Position numbers and translations under genes: made by a program
The notes under the pieces: generated by a model
Databases searched by the model: none
What the model was told of the DNA's origin: nothing
The model's input: the letters and a program-made list of their open reading frames with translations, nothing else
In this document: piece by piece, positions 33,194 through 41,375 of the stretch
How the letters are laid out: each line of letters starts with the position of its first letter
How positions within the stretch are numbered: position 1 is the first letter of the stretch
NCBI RefSeq assembly: GCF_003112575.1
Contig: NZ_BEWC01000008.1
Location: 496,001 to 560,000 of the forward strand
Reading direction: 5' to 3'
Origin: Streptomyces ardesiacus
Lineage (GTDB): Bacteria > Actinomycetota > Actinomycetes > Streptomycetales > Streptomycetaceae
Length of the DNA: 64,000 nucleotides

Positions 33194-34836
33194 GCATCCC
33201 GCTCCGGGGCCCCGGGCTGCCCCGGCGCCGCTTCGAGCGCCGACTCCCGGCCCTGCTCCGGCTCGCCCCCCTCGACGTCGACCCGGTCGCCGTAGTACCA
33301 CTCGCTGAGCGTCGCCCGCAGCCGTCCCACGTGCGGGCCGTCGCCCTCCTCGGGCGACGGGGCCAGCGGCTCGGGTTCCCGGCGGGAACGCAGCACATGG
33401 CGCTCCTCGGGGTCGAGGGGCCCGTTGCTCTCGGCGTAGCCGCCGGCGAGGGTCTGGTGCACCTCGCCCGTCTCCTCGCCCTCCTCCAGACGCTCGCGGT
33501 CGCGCTCCTGCAGGGCCAGGCAGACCCGCTTGGCCACGACGAAGGCGAGCAGCGGCGCCAGCACCAGGGAGATCCGGAAGATCCAGGTCAGCAGGTTCAG
33601 CGAGAGCTGGAACGTGTGGGCCAGGATGTCGTTGCCGCCGGCCAGGAGCAGAACCCCGTAGAAGACGATCGCGGCGACGCCCAGCCCGGTCCGCACGGGC
33701 TTGTCCCGGGGCCGGTCGCACAGATGGTGCTCCTCGTGGTCGCCGGTCACCCACCGCTCGAAGAACGGGTACGCGTACAGCACCGTGAACAGGGCGCCCG
33801 GCAGCAGGACGGCGGGCACCAGGACGTTCCACATCACGGTGTGGCCCGCCACCGCCGTCTCGAACGGGGGCATCAGCCGCAGCGAGCCCTCCAGGAAGCC
33901 GACGTACCAGTCCGGCTGGGAACCCGAGGAGATGATGTCCGGGCGGTACGGGCCGTACGTCCAGATCGGGTTGATCTGCGCCACCGCCGCGAGCACCGTC
34001 AGCACACCGAAGACCGTGAAGAACAGGCCCGTCGAGTTCGCCATGAAGTTCGGGAACAGCGGCTTGCCCACCACGTTGCGGTTGGTGCGCCCGCGCCCCG
34101 CCCACTGGGTGTGCTTGAGGTAGAACACCAGGATCAGGTGGACCGTGACCAGCGCCAGCAGCAGCCCGGGCAGCAGCAGGATGTGCAGCGAGTACAGCCG
34201 CGGGACGATGTCGTGGCCGGGATACTGGCCGCCGAACGCGAACATGGTCAGGTACGTCCCCACCACCGGGACGGACTGCAGGACCCCCTGCGCGATGCGC
34301 AGCCCCGTGCCGGAGAGCAGGTCGTCGGGGAGGGAGTAGCCGGCGAAGCCCTCGACGAGGGCCAGCAGGAACAGCGTGACACCGATCAGCCAGTTGACCT
34401 CGCGCGGCCGGCGGAAGGCCCCGGTGAAGAAGATCCGCAGCAGGTGCACTCCGATGGCGGACACGAACACCAGCGCCGCCCAGTGGTGCACCTGCCGGAT
34501 CAGCAGCCCGCCGCGCACGTCGAAACTGATGTCCACCGTCGAGCGGTAGGCCTCCGACATGCTCACGCCCACCAGGGGTTCGTACGAGCCGTCGTAGAGG
34601 ACCTCCGTCATCGAGGGCTTGAAGAACAGCGTCAGCCAGACCCCGGTCAGCAGCAGGACGACGAAGCTGTACAGGGCGATCTCGCCCAGCAGGAACGACC
34701 AGTGCTCGGGGAAGGCCTTGCGCAGCAGCCCCCCGCCCTCGGAGACGGGGAGCCGCCCGTCGGCCCAGTTGACGGTGTGTTCGGCCGTGTGACGGGCCCG
34801 CGCACCGGCGCGGGCCCTCTTCCTCTGCAGCAGCAC
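33169..34836 (-). CDS. qcrB: Cytochrome bc1 complex cytochrome b subunit (orphan qcrB paralogue)
   Basis: 555 residues with an N-terminal four-helix haem domain: HHWAALVFVSAIGVHLLRIFF and LYSLHILLLPG then VTVHLILVFY carry the bis-His haem ligands. A C-terminal subunit IV-like part and a charged cytoplasmic tail of about 130 residues follow. The PEWY-like Qo motif should lie near the SQPDWYVGF segment and appears as PDWY. QcrC and QcrA are not adjacent, so it probably supplies an alternative bc1 b-subunit. Start ATG at 34836. Confidence 0.92.
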   Translation of the reverse strand: MLLQRKRARAGARARHTAEHTVNWADGRLPVSEGGGLLRKAFPEHWSFLLGEIALYSFVVLLLTGVWLTLFFKPSMTEVLYDGSYEPLVGVSMSEAYRSTVDISFDVRGGLLIRQVHHWAALVFVSAIGVHLLRIFFTGAFRRPREVNWLIGVTLFLLALVEGFAGYSLPDDLLSGTGLRIAQGVLQSVPVVGTYLTMFAFGGQYPGHDIVPRLYSLHILLLPGLLLALVTVHLILVFYLKHTQWAGRGRTNRNVVGKPLFPNFMANSTGLFFTVFGVLTVLAAVAQINPIWTYGPYRPDIISSGSQPDWYVGFLEGSLRLMPPFETAVAGHTVMWNVLVPAVLLPGALFTVLYAYPFFERWVTGDHEEHHLCDRPRDKPVRTGLGVAAIVFYGVLLLAGGNDILAHTFQLSLNLLTWIFRISLVLAPLLAFVVAKRVCLALQERDRERLEEGEETGEVHQTLAGGYAESNGPLDPEERHVLRSRREPEPLAPSPEEGDGPHVGRLRATLSEWYYGDRVDVEGGEPEQGRESALEAAPGQPGAPERDAYSGEPER

Positions 34837-34909
34837 GGCGCATGGGTTCCCCGGGGGCCGTACCGGAAACTACGCACCGGCCGCCTCCGGTCACCCTCCG
34901 GCAACGGGG

Positions 34910-35263
34910 TCAGCCCGGGCCGCCGCCGCCGAACGAGCCGCTGTGGCCCTCCTCCCAGCGGGGGCGCTGCTGGTCGGAGGCGGTACGGCTGCCCTGGTGC
35001 CGCAGCTCGTGCGGCAGGGTGCGCTCGTCGCGCCGCGGCATCTCGTTCGGTTCCCGGCGCTCCCGCTCCTCGTGGACGGGCCCGTCGTCCGGCAGACGCG
35101 GCTGCTCGTCGGCCGTCGGCGGCGGCGGCTCCCGGCGCTTTTGCCGGCTGCCGAAGGCGAAGGCTCCGATCAGCACGCCCACCACCACGACGGCCGCGAT
35201 GATCAGCCAGACGGGGAAGCCGCCGGATCCGCCCGCTGCCAGGTCCCTCCATGCGTTGGTCAT
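34910..35263 (-). CDS. DUF6479-family small membrane protein
   Basis: 117 residues: one N-terminal membrane segment (FPVWLIIAAVVVVGVLIG), then a charged region with RREPNEMPRRDERTLPHEL and a glycine-rich end. This matches the small Streptomyces DUF6479 group of unknown function. ATG at 35263. Confidence 0.7.
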   Translation of the reverse strand: MTNAWRDLAAGGSGGFPVWLIIAAVVVVGVLIGAFAFGSRQKRREPPPPTADEQPRLPDDGPVHEERERREPNEMPRRDERTLPHELRHQGSRTASDQQRPRWEEGHSGSFGGGGPG

Positions 35264-35300
35264 GGCGCGCGGGTACCCCGGGCCCGCGCCGCCAACCTGC

Positions 35301-35705
35301 TCACCCCGACCGCGACGCCCGCGTCCGCGACCGGTTGGCCTTCCTGATCGCCGCGAGCAGGTCCGCCTTCGACATCTTCGACCGGCCCTCGACGCCCAGG
35401 CGCCGGGCGACGCCGTACAGGTGCTCCTTCGAGGCCTGCTCGTCGACGCCCTCGCCACTGCGGCCGCCCTGACCGCGGGGCCGCCCGGACCGGGGGTCGG
35501 AGGGCCCCTTGCGTCCGCCCTCCTTGCGCTCCCAGTGGTCGCCGACCTTCTCGAACTTGTGCTTGAGCGCCCCGTACGCCACCCGGTGGGCCCGCTCGCC
35601 CTCGCCGTACTCCTCGACGGCCGAGTCGTGGGCCTCGATCCAGGTGCGCCGGGCCTCCTGCGGGGAGCGTTCCAGGGTCGACGGCAGTTCCTGTCGTCCC
35701 GGCAT
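35301..35705 (-). CDS. ChaB-family protein with Rho-N-like C-terminus
   Basis: 134 residues. A ChaB domain covers 1-65 (STLERSPQEARRTWIEAHDS, then HRVAYGALKHKFEKVGDHW). The C-terminal KEHLYGVARRLGVEGRSKMS then KADLLAAIRKA is a Rho termination factor N-terminal/SAP-like helix pair. GGAGGTG precedes ATG at 35705. Small, basic and probably nucleic-acid associated. Often linked to stress in actinobacteria, but no defined role. Confidence 0.82.
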   Translation of the reverse strand: MPGRQELPSTLERSPQEARRTWIEAHDSAVEEYGEGERAHRVAYGALKHKFEKVGDHWERKEGGRKGPSDPRSGRPRGQGGRSGEGVDEQASKEHLYGVARRLGVEGRSKMSKADLLAAIRKANRSRTRASRSG

Positions 35706-35794
35706 GTCCGTGCACCTCCGTGCGTCCTCGCTGTCGCGGCCCCCGGCGGTCGCGGGGGCGGTCCACGGGTGCCCTGCCGTCCGTCCCGGAAAAC

Positions 35795-35886
35795 GGCCCG
35801 GGACCCTTGCCGGGAACGGCCCGGAACCCTTGCCGGGACCGGCCCGGAACCCTTGCCGGGACCGGCCCGGAACCCTTGCCGGGACC
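35795..35886. repeat. Four tandem 23-bp repeats in a divergent intergenic region
   Basis: Four head-to-tail copies start at 35795, 35818, 35841 and 35864. Copies 2-4 are identical and begin GGCCCGGAACCCTTGCCGGG; copy 1 differs at a few bases. Every unit contains CCCGG...CCGGG, so each could form a small hairpin or bind a dimer once per repeat. They lie between the divergent starts at 35705 and 35931. Confidence 0.9.
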
Positions 35887-35930
35887 GGGCCGCGCGGTTT
35901 GGCACCGCCGCCGGCGGCAACCCGCGCGGT

Positions 35931-36308
35931 GTGACATCGACGACGACTTCCCAGCAGGAACTGTTCCGCTTCCTCGAGGACCGCTTCGCGTGCGCACAGG
36001 CGTGCACCGAGTGCGCCCGGGCCTGTGCCCTGCGGGCGAGCCTCGTGGACCCGGACGGGACCGAGAACCAGGAACTCGTGCGGCGCAAGGGCATCATGTG
36101 CGCGGAGGTCTGCGACGCGACCTGCCGGGTGCTGTCCGAACAGAACCAGGTGGACGAGTCCGCCATCCGCGCCCAACTGGAGTGGTGCCGCCAGGTGTGC
36201 CTGGAGAGCGCCCACGTCTTCGACGACCACCCGGGCGCCGAGGAGAGCGCGAAGGCCTGCCGCGACTGCGCCCGCGCCTGCGGAGAGTTCCTGACCACCC
36301 TGCGCTGA
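35931..36308 (+). CDS. Cys-rich four-helix-bundle copper-binding protein (DUF326/Csp-like)
   Basis: 125 residues with at least twelve cysteines spaced along helices (FACAQACTECARACA, then CAEVCDATC, WCRQVC and ACRDCARACGEF). This is the pattern of DUF326 four-helix-bundle copper-storage proteins, which bind several Cu(I) ions inside the bundle. No signal peptide, so cytosolic like Csp3. GTG at 35931 is the only good start. Lying near cytochrome oxidase genes, it may buffer copper for them (inference). Confidence 0.88.
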   Translation: MTSTTTSQQELFRFLEDRFACAQACTECARACALRASLVDPDGTENQELVRRKGIMCAEVCDATCRVLSEQNQVDESAIRAQLEWCRQVCLESAHVFDDHPGAEESAKACRDCARACGEFLTTLR

Positions 36309-36347
36309 CCCCTGGGAGCGGGGCCCGCGCCGCGTTAGTCTGCCCCT

Positions 36348-37250
36348 GTGGCGGCGACGCGGACCGGAGGCGATCCGGGGCTCTTCGGACCGGACTCCGT
36401 GACCTGGCAGGCGCACGGCGACCCGATGATGTGGGTGGCCGGCATCCGCGCCCTGTACCTCCAGGCCCTGCACCCGCGCGCCGTGCGCGGAGTGATGCAG
36501 AACAGCGACTTCCGGCGCGACGCCTGGGGCCGGCTGATGCGCACCGCGGGCTTCGTCGGCACCACGACGTACGGCACCACCGAGGCCGCCGAGCGGGCCG
36601 GCGCCCGGGTGCGGAAGATCCACCGCATGCTCGGCGCCACCGACCCCGGCACGGGCGAGCGCTACGCCCTCGACGAACCCGCGCTGCTGCTGTGGGTGCA
36701 CTGCGCGGAGATCGGTTCCTACCTGCACGTCCTGCGCCGCTCCGGGTTCCCCCTCACCGACGCCCACGCCGACCGCTACCTCGCCGAACACCGGCACAGC
36801 GCCCGCCTGGTCGGCCTCGACCCCGGCTCCGTACCCGCCGACCGCGCCGAGCTGGCCGCCTACTTCGCGCGGGTCCGGCCCGAACTGGCGGCCGGGGCGG
36901 AGGCCCGCGAGGTCGACGCCTTCCTGCGCCGCCCGCCGGTGCACCCCCTCCTGGTCCCGGCCCGCGCCCTGCTGTGGCGGAGGGTCGCCCGGCTCGCGTA
37001 CGACTCGCTGCCCGCGTACGCGCACGAGCTCTACGGCCGCCCCGCGCCCCCGCCCGCCACGGTCACCCGCCGGCTGCGCGCCACCGGCACCGTGCTGCGC
37101 GCGATCCCCGCAGGGGTGCGCTGGCAGTTGCCGCCCCGGCACATCCTGCGTGCCGTGGAGCGGCTCGGCCCGGCCGCGCGTCCGGCGCCATACAGAATCG
37201 GCCGACAAGCGGCCATACTGGACCCGCCAGGGGAGGGCGCGGCGGACTGA
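36348..37250 (+). CDS. Oxygenase MpaB-family (DUF2236) protein
   Basis: 300 residues of the DUF2236/latex-clearing-like fold: LYLQALHPRAVRGVMQNSDF, then GRLMRTAGFVGTTTYGTTE, with histidines in LHP, VHC and EHRHS that could bind haem. GTG start at 36348. Relatives are haem-containing oxygenases or MpaB, which cleaves a prenyl chain; substrate unknown here. It is followed by a kinase-gene fragment, not a pathway partner. Confidence 0.87.
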   Translation: MAATRTGGDPGLFGPDSVTWQAHGDPMMWVAGIRALYLQALHPRAVRGVMQNSDFRRDAWGRLMRTAGFVGTTTYGTTEAAERAGARVRKIHRMLGATDPGTGERYALDEPALLLWVHCAEIGSYLHVLRRSGFPLTDAHADRYLAEHRHSARLVGLDPGSVPADRAELAAYFARVRPELAAGAEAREVDAFLRRPPVHPLLVPARALLWRRVARLAYDSLPAYAHELYGRPAPPPATVTRRLRATGTVLRAIPAGVRWQLPPRHILRAVERLGPAARPAPYRIGRQAAILDPPGEGAAD

Positions 37251-37270
37251 ACCACGGGGGCGGCGAAGTC

Positions 37271-37330
37271 ATGGGGGACAGGACGCTGATCCAGGGCCGG
37301 TACCGGCTGCTGGTCGGAGGCTGGGCCGGG
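37271..37330 (+). pseudogene. Serine/threonine kinase gene, 5' fragment
   Basis: ATG at 37271 opens with MGDRTLIQGRYRLLVGG, closely resembling the start of Streptomyces PknB-type kinases (GRYRLL leading into the glycine-rich loop). After about 18 codons the expected GxGGMGxVW motif is missing and the sequence becomes repetitive, low-complexity and GC-rich up to 37530. It looks like the stump of a deleted kinase gene. Confidence 0.5.
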
Positions 37331-37532
37331 GTCGTCTGCTCGGAGGCGTCGGGCGGTGCTGCCTGGTCGCAGGCTGGCCCCGGGACGCCTGCCCCGGGGC
37401 GTCGGAAGACGCCACCTGGCCGCAGGCCGGATCCTGGCCGCCTGCTTCGGGGTGCCGGGCGGCGCCCCAGCCGTCCGGACGGCGGCCGGCCGTGGGCTGG
37501 CAGCCTCGGATCCGGTCGTGTTACCAAGGGCC

Positions 37533-39113
37533 ATGACGACCCCGCCCCCTGCTTCCCGTACCTCCCGCAGCTACGACGCCGTCATCGTCGGTGGTGGTCA
37601 CAACGGCCTGGTCGCCGCCGCCTACCTGGCCCGGGCCGGGCGCTCCGTGCTGGTGCTGGAGCGGCTGGACCACACCGGCGGGGCCGCGGTGTCCACGCGG
37701 CCGTTCGCCGGGGTGGACGCGCGGCTGTCGCGCTACTCGTACCTGGTCAGCCTGCTGCCGAGCAAGATCGTGCGGGACCTCGGCCTGGACTTCCGGGTGC
37801 GCGCCCGCACCGTCTCCTCGTACACGCCCGTCGAGCGCGCCGGGCGGCCCACCGGGCTGCTCGTCGGCGGGGGCGAACGGCGCACGCGGGCGTCCTTCGC
37901 CCGGCTCACCGGCTCCGACCGGGAGTACGCGGCCTGGCAGCGCTTCTACGCCCTGACCGGCCGTGTCGCACAGCGGGTCTTCCCGACCCTCACCGAGCCC
38001 CTGCCCACCCGCGACGAGCTGCGGCGCAGGGTCGACGACGAGGCGGCCTGGCGGACCCTGTTCGAGGAGCCGCTCGGCGTCGCGATCGAGGAGCACTTCG
38101 CCGACGACCTGGTCCGGGGCGTCGTCCTCACCGACGCCCTGATCGGCACCTTCGCCGACGCCCACGACCCCTCCCTGGCCCAGAACCGCTGCTTCCTCTA
38201 CCACGTGATCGGCGGCGGCACCGGCGCCTGGAACGTGCCCGTCGGCGGCATGGGCGCCCTCACCGACGCGCTGGCGGACACGGCCCGCGCCGCCGGTGCC
38301 GTGCTCGCCACCGGACACGAGGCGGTACGGATCGAGGCCGACGGCCGCACGGCCGAGGTCACCCACCGCTCGGCCGACGGCGAGTACGTGACCGCCGCCC
38401 GCCACGTCCTGGTCAACGCCTCCCCGCGGGAACTGGCGGCGCTCACCGGGCAGGCGCCGCCCCCGCCCGCAGAGGGCGCCCAGCTCAAGGTCAACATGCT
38501 GCTGACCCGGCTCCCGCGGCTGCGCGACCCCGGCATCGACCCGCGCGAGGCCTTTGCCGGCACCTTCCACATCGCCGAGGGGTACGGGCAACTGGCCGCC
38601 GCGCACGCCCAGGCGGCCGCCGGGGAACTGCCCGGCGCCCCGCCCTCCGAGATCTACTGCCACTCTCTGACCGACCCGACGATCCTCGGTCCCGGCCCGG
38701 CCGCGCAGGGCATGCACACCCTCACCCTGTTCGGCCTGCACACCCCCGCCCGCCTCTTCGCCCGGGACAACGACGCCGTACGCGACGAACTGCTGAAGTC
38801 GACCCTCGCCCAGCTCGACGCCCATCTGGCCGAGCCGCTCGCCGACTGCCTGGCGAGCGACGCGGACGGGCGGCCCTGCATCGAGGCCAGGTCGCCGCTC
38901 GACCTGGAACGCGACCTGCGCCTGCCCGGCGGGAACATCTTCCACCGCGAGCTGTCCTGGCCCCACGCCCAGGAGGGCACCGGCCACTGGGGGGTGGAGA
39001 CCGGCCGGGCCAACGTCCTGCTGTGCGGCGCGGGCGCCGTGCGCGGGGGAGGGGTGAGCGGGGTGCCGGGACACAACGCGGCGATGGCGGTGCTGGAGGG
39101 GGCCGGGAGCTGA
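37533..39113 (+). CDS. Phytoene-desaturase-like FAD oxidoreductase (PYROXD2-like)
   Basis: 526 residues with an N-terminal dinucleotide motif VIVGGGHNGLVAAAYLARAG, then ERLDHTGGAAVSTRPF, and a C-terminal FAD signature (NVLLCGAGAVRGGGVSGVPG then HNAA). This is the phytoene desaturase/carotenoid oxidase fold, but the neighbours are not carotenoid genes. It is closest in plan to the PYROXD2 group, whose substrates are unclear. ATG at 37533. Confidence 0.88.
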   Translation: MTTPPPASRTSRSYDAVIVGGGHNGLVAAAYLARAGRSVLVLERLDHTGGAAVSTRPFAGVDARLSRYSYLVSLLPSKIVRDLGLDFRVRARTVSSYTPVERAGRPTGLLVGGGERRTRASFARLTGSDREYAAWQRFYALTGRVAQRVFPTLTEPLPTRDELRRRVDDEAAWRTLFEEPLGVAIEEHFADDLVRGVVLTDALIGTFADAHDPSLAQNRCFLYHVIGGGTGAWNVPVGGMGALTDALADTARAAGAVLATGHEAVRIEADGRTAEVTHRSADGEYVTAARHVLVNASPRELAALTGQAPPPPAEGAQLKVNMLLTRLPRLRDPGIDPREAFAGTFHIAEGYGQLAAAHAQAAAGELPGAPPSEIYCHSLTDPTILGPGPAAQGMHTLTLFGLHTPARLFARDNDAVRDELLKSTLAQLDAHLAEPLADCLASDADGRPCIEARSPLDLERDLRLPGGNIFHRELSWPHAQEGTGHWGVETGRANVLLCGAGAVRGGGVSGVPGHNAAMAVLEGAGS

Positions 39114-39201
39114 CGGCCACGTGCGCATGTCCCGCACCGCGCTGGGTACCGCGACATGACGGACATTCCGTATGTCACCCCCACGCGACAAGGAGCCCGT
39201 C

Positions 39202-39393
39202 ATGGCGGACCTCAGCCCCATCGACCTGCAGAAGGCCCTCAACGGCATGGACTACCCGGCCGACAAGAAGGCGCTCGTCGACTGCGCCCGCAGGAACAAG
39301 GCCGACGACAAGGTCGTGAGCCGTCTCGACGGACTGAAGGAGAGCAGCTTCGACGGTCCGAACGAGGTGCAGAAGGCCGTCTTCAACGGCTAG
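39202..39393 (+). CDS. DUF2795 protein
   Basis: 63 residues: LSPIDLQKALNGMDYPADKK, then LVDCARRNKADDKVVSRLDG, a small all-helical DUF2795 domain. AAGGAG precedes ATG at 39202. Function unknown. It is flanked by its own short spacers and probably transcribed alone. Confidence 0.85.
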   Translation: MADLSPIDLQKALNGMDYPADKKALVDCARRNKADDKVVSRLDGLKESSFDGPNEVQKAVFNG

Positions 39394-39426
39394 CGGCCCC
39401 GCGCCGGCGCCCCGCCGGCCCGCAGG

Positions 39427-41202
39427 TCAGTCGGCGGACGCCGACCAGCCCGCCGCCTCGACGCGCGCCGCGTCCGCCGGGCGCGCGTCGTGGAACAGGA
39501 CGGAGCCGTCGGCCTCCACCCGCACCCCGTCGACGTACGCCCCGCGGCCCACGTACAGCCGGTCGGTCGTGTACCGCCAGCGCAGGGTGAGCCCGCGTGC
39601 GGCCGGCAGGCCGGCGCTCAGTCGGTGCCAGACGCGCCCCGACCAGCCGGTGGCCGAGCCCTCCGGATGCTCCCGGGGTGCCTCGCCGGGCCGGACGGTG
39701 GTGAACGGCACCGGCTGCCACGACGCGCCGCCGTCGGCGGAGGCCTCCAGGACCAGGGCGTCCGACCCCGGTTCGGTGTCCCACCACAGCGAGCAGCGCA
39801 GCCTCGCCCGCCCGGCCGACGTGTCCAGCGCGGGCAGCGTCAGCGTGGCCGCCGCGGAACTCGCCGTCCCTGAGAACCAGGCGGTGCGACCGTGCGCGGG
39901 CCGTACCGGCACCGCCCGCGCCAGGCTGGTGCCCGCCGCCACCCGGGGAGCCGAGCCGGAACGCCAACTGCGGACCGGATGGACGGAGTTGCCGAGCACG
40001 ACGAGGAAGGAGTCGGTCGTCGGGTCGAGCACCAGCGAGGTGCCCGTGAAACCGGTGTGCCCGGCCGTGCGCGGCGTCGCCATCGCGCCCATGTACCAGT
40101 GCTGGTACAGCTCGAAGCCCAGGCCGTGCTCGTCGCCCGGGAAGTCGGTGTTGAAGTCGGTGAACATCAGCTCCACCGACTCCGGCCGCAGGATGCGCGC
40201 CCGGCCGTAGGAACCGCCGTTGAGGAGGGTGCGGCCGAGGACCGCGAGGTCCCACGCGGTGGAGAACACCCCGGCGTGGCCGGCCACCCCGCCCAGGCCG
40301 AAGGCGTTCTCGTCGTGCACCTCGCCCCACACCAGCCCGCGGTTCAGGCCGGACCAGGGCCGGCGGGCGTCCTCGGTGGCCGCGATCCCCGGCCGCCAGG
40401 AGGCGGGCGGGTTGTAACGGGTGCGGCCGAGACCGAGCGGCCGGGTGATCCCGTCGCGCAGCAGCACGTCCAGGGTGCGGCCCGTGACCTTCTCGAGCAC
40501 CCACTGGAGCGAGATCATGTTCAGGTCCGAGTACAGGTACGCCGTGCCGGGGGCGTTCACCGGCGCCTCGTCGTAGACCAGCCGCACCTTCTCGTCGTGG
40601 GTGGGCGCGCCGTACAGCGCGATCCAGGCCCGGAAGCCGGAGGTGTGCGTGAGCAGGTGACGGATCGTCACGTCCTGCTTGCCGGCCCGGCCGAAGCCCG
40701 GCAGGTACCGGGCGACCGGCGCCTCCAGCTCCAGTGTGCCCCGCTCCATCTGCTGCACGGCGAGGATCGAGGTGAACAGCTTGGAGACCGACGCGAGGTC
40801 GAACACCGTGTCCCGCGCCATCGGGATCTGCTGCTCCGCCGGGAACTCCACGCCGGTGTCGGTGGCCTCGTCGTAGGCCCGGTAGCGCACCGCCATGCCG
40901 ATCGGCTCGTGCAGCGCCACCGTGCCGCCCCGGCCCGCCAGCAGAACCGCACCCGCGTACCACGGGTGCTCGGGGGAGGGGCCGAGGTACGTCTCCGCGT
41001 CCCCGACGAGCCGGCGCAGATGCCCGGGGAGCAGCCCGGCGCGCTCGGCGGAACCGTGCGCGAGGGTGGCGCGCCGGCCCCGGCCGGAAGCGGCCTCGGC
41101 CGGACCCGCCGCGAACGGCGCGATGGCCAGGGCGCCGCCCAGGGCCAGGGCGCCCGCACCGAGTTGCCGCCGTGAGAATCCGTGCGCGCCCTGACCGGCC
41201 AT
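39427..41202 (-). CDS. Tat-exported beta-lactamase-family serine hydrolase
   Basis: 591 residues. A twin-arginine signal FSRRQLGAGALALGG is followed by a cleavage region near AEAAS. A class C beta-lactamase/esterase domain covers about 60-420, with nucleophile Ser138 and Lys141 in SVSK and the Tyr motif in YLYSDLN. A beta-sandwich C-terminal domain covers about 430-590 (SLWWDTEPGSDALVLEASAD). Relatives act as D-Ala-D-Ala peptidases, esterases or muropeptide-processing enzymes. GAAAG-type repeats lie just upstream of ATG at 41202. Confidence 0.88.
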   Translation of the reverse strand: MAGQGAHGFSRRQLGAGALALGGALAIAPFAAGPAEAASGRGRRATLAHGSAERAGLLPGHLRRLVGDAETYLGPSPEHPWYAGAVLLAGRGGTVALHEPIGMAVRYRAYDEATDTGVEFPAEQQIPMARDTVFDLASVSKLFTSILAVQQMERGTLELEAPVARYLPGFGRAGKQDVTIRHLLTHTSGFRAWIALYGAPTHDEKVRLVYDEAPVNAPGTAYLYSDLNMISLQWVLEKVTGRTLDVLLRDGITRPLGLGRTRYNPPASWRPGIAATEDARRPWSGLNRGLVWGEVHDENAFGLGGVAGHAGVFSTAWDLAVLGRTLLNGGSYGRARILRPESVELMFTDFNTDFPGDEHGLGFELYQHWYMGAMATPRTAGHTGFTGTSLVLDPTTDSFLVVLGNSVHPVRSWRSGSAPRVAAGTSLARAVPVRPAHGRTAWFSGTASSAAATLTLPALDTSAGRARLRCSLWWDTEPGSDALVLEASADGGASWQPVPFTTVRPGEAPREHPEGSATGWSGRVWHRLSAGLPAARGLTLRWRYTTDRLYVGRGAYVDGVRVEADGSVLFHDARPADAARVEAAGWSASAD

Positions 41203-41227
41203 CGAAGAGCCTCCCGCCGCCGAAGCT

Positions 41228-41268
41228 GAAAGTATCTTTCCCGGATCGCCGTGCGGAGTGAAACTTTC
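41228..41268. promoter_or_regulatory. Paired GAAAG...CTTTC operator-like motifs
   Basis: GAAAGTATCTTTC at 41228-41240 is a perfect 5-bp inverted repeat, and TGAAACTTTC at 41259-41268 is a related half-spaced copy. They lie 26-66 bp upstream of the serine hydrolase start. RpiR-type amino-sugar regulators use GAAA/TTTC palindromes, so control linked to cell-wall sugar recycling is possible. No such regulator is nearby. Confidence 0.45.
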
Positions 41269-41375
41269 CTGTCAGCGGCGGGCTGTGTCAATGGGGCGGA
41301 CGCGGCGGGCCCGCGCGGCCCGCGGACCGGTGCACACGGCTTGACCCGCCCCCGCGACCGGCCGAGGATCGGGTC

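Noticed and set aside
35795..35886. CRISPR array
   Set aside because: The four 23-bp repeats are directly adjacent with no spacers, and no cas genes are near.
35720..39319. A 1199-codon + strand frame through the MpaB and FAD oxidoreductase genes
   Set aside because: Out-of-frame shadow; only its short stretch at 37271-37330 resembles a protein (kinase start).
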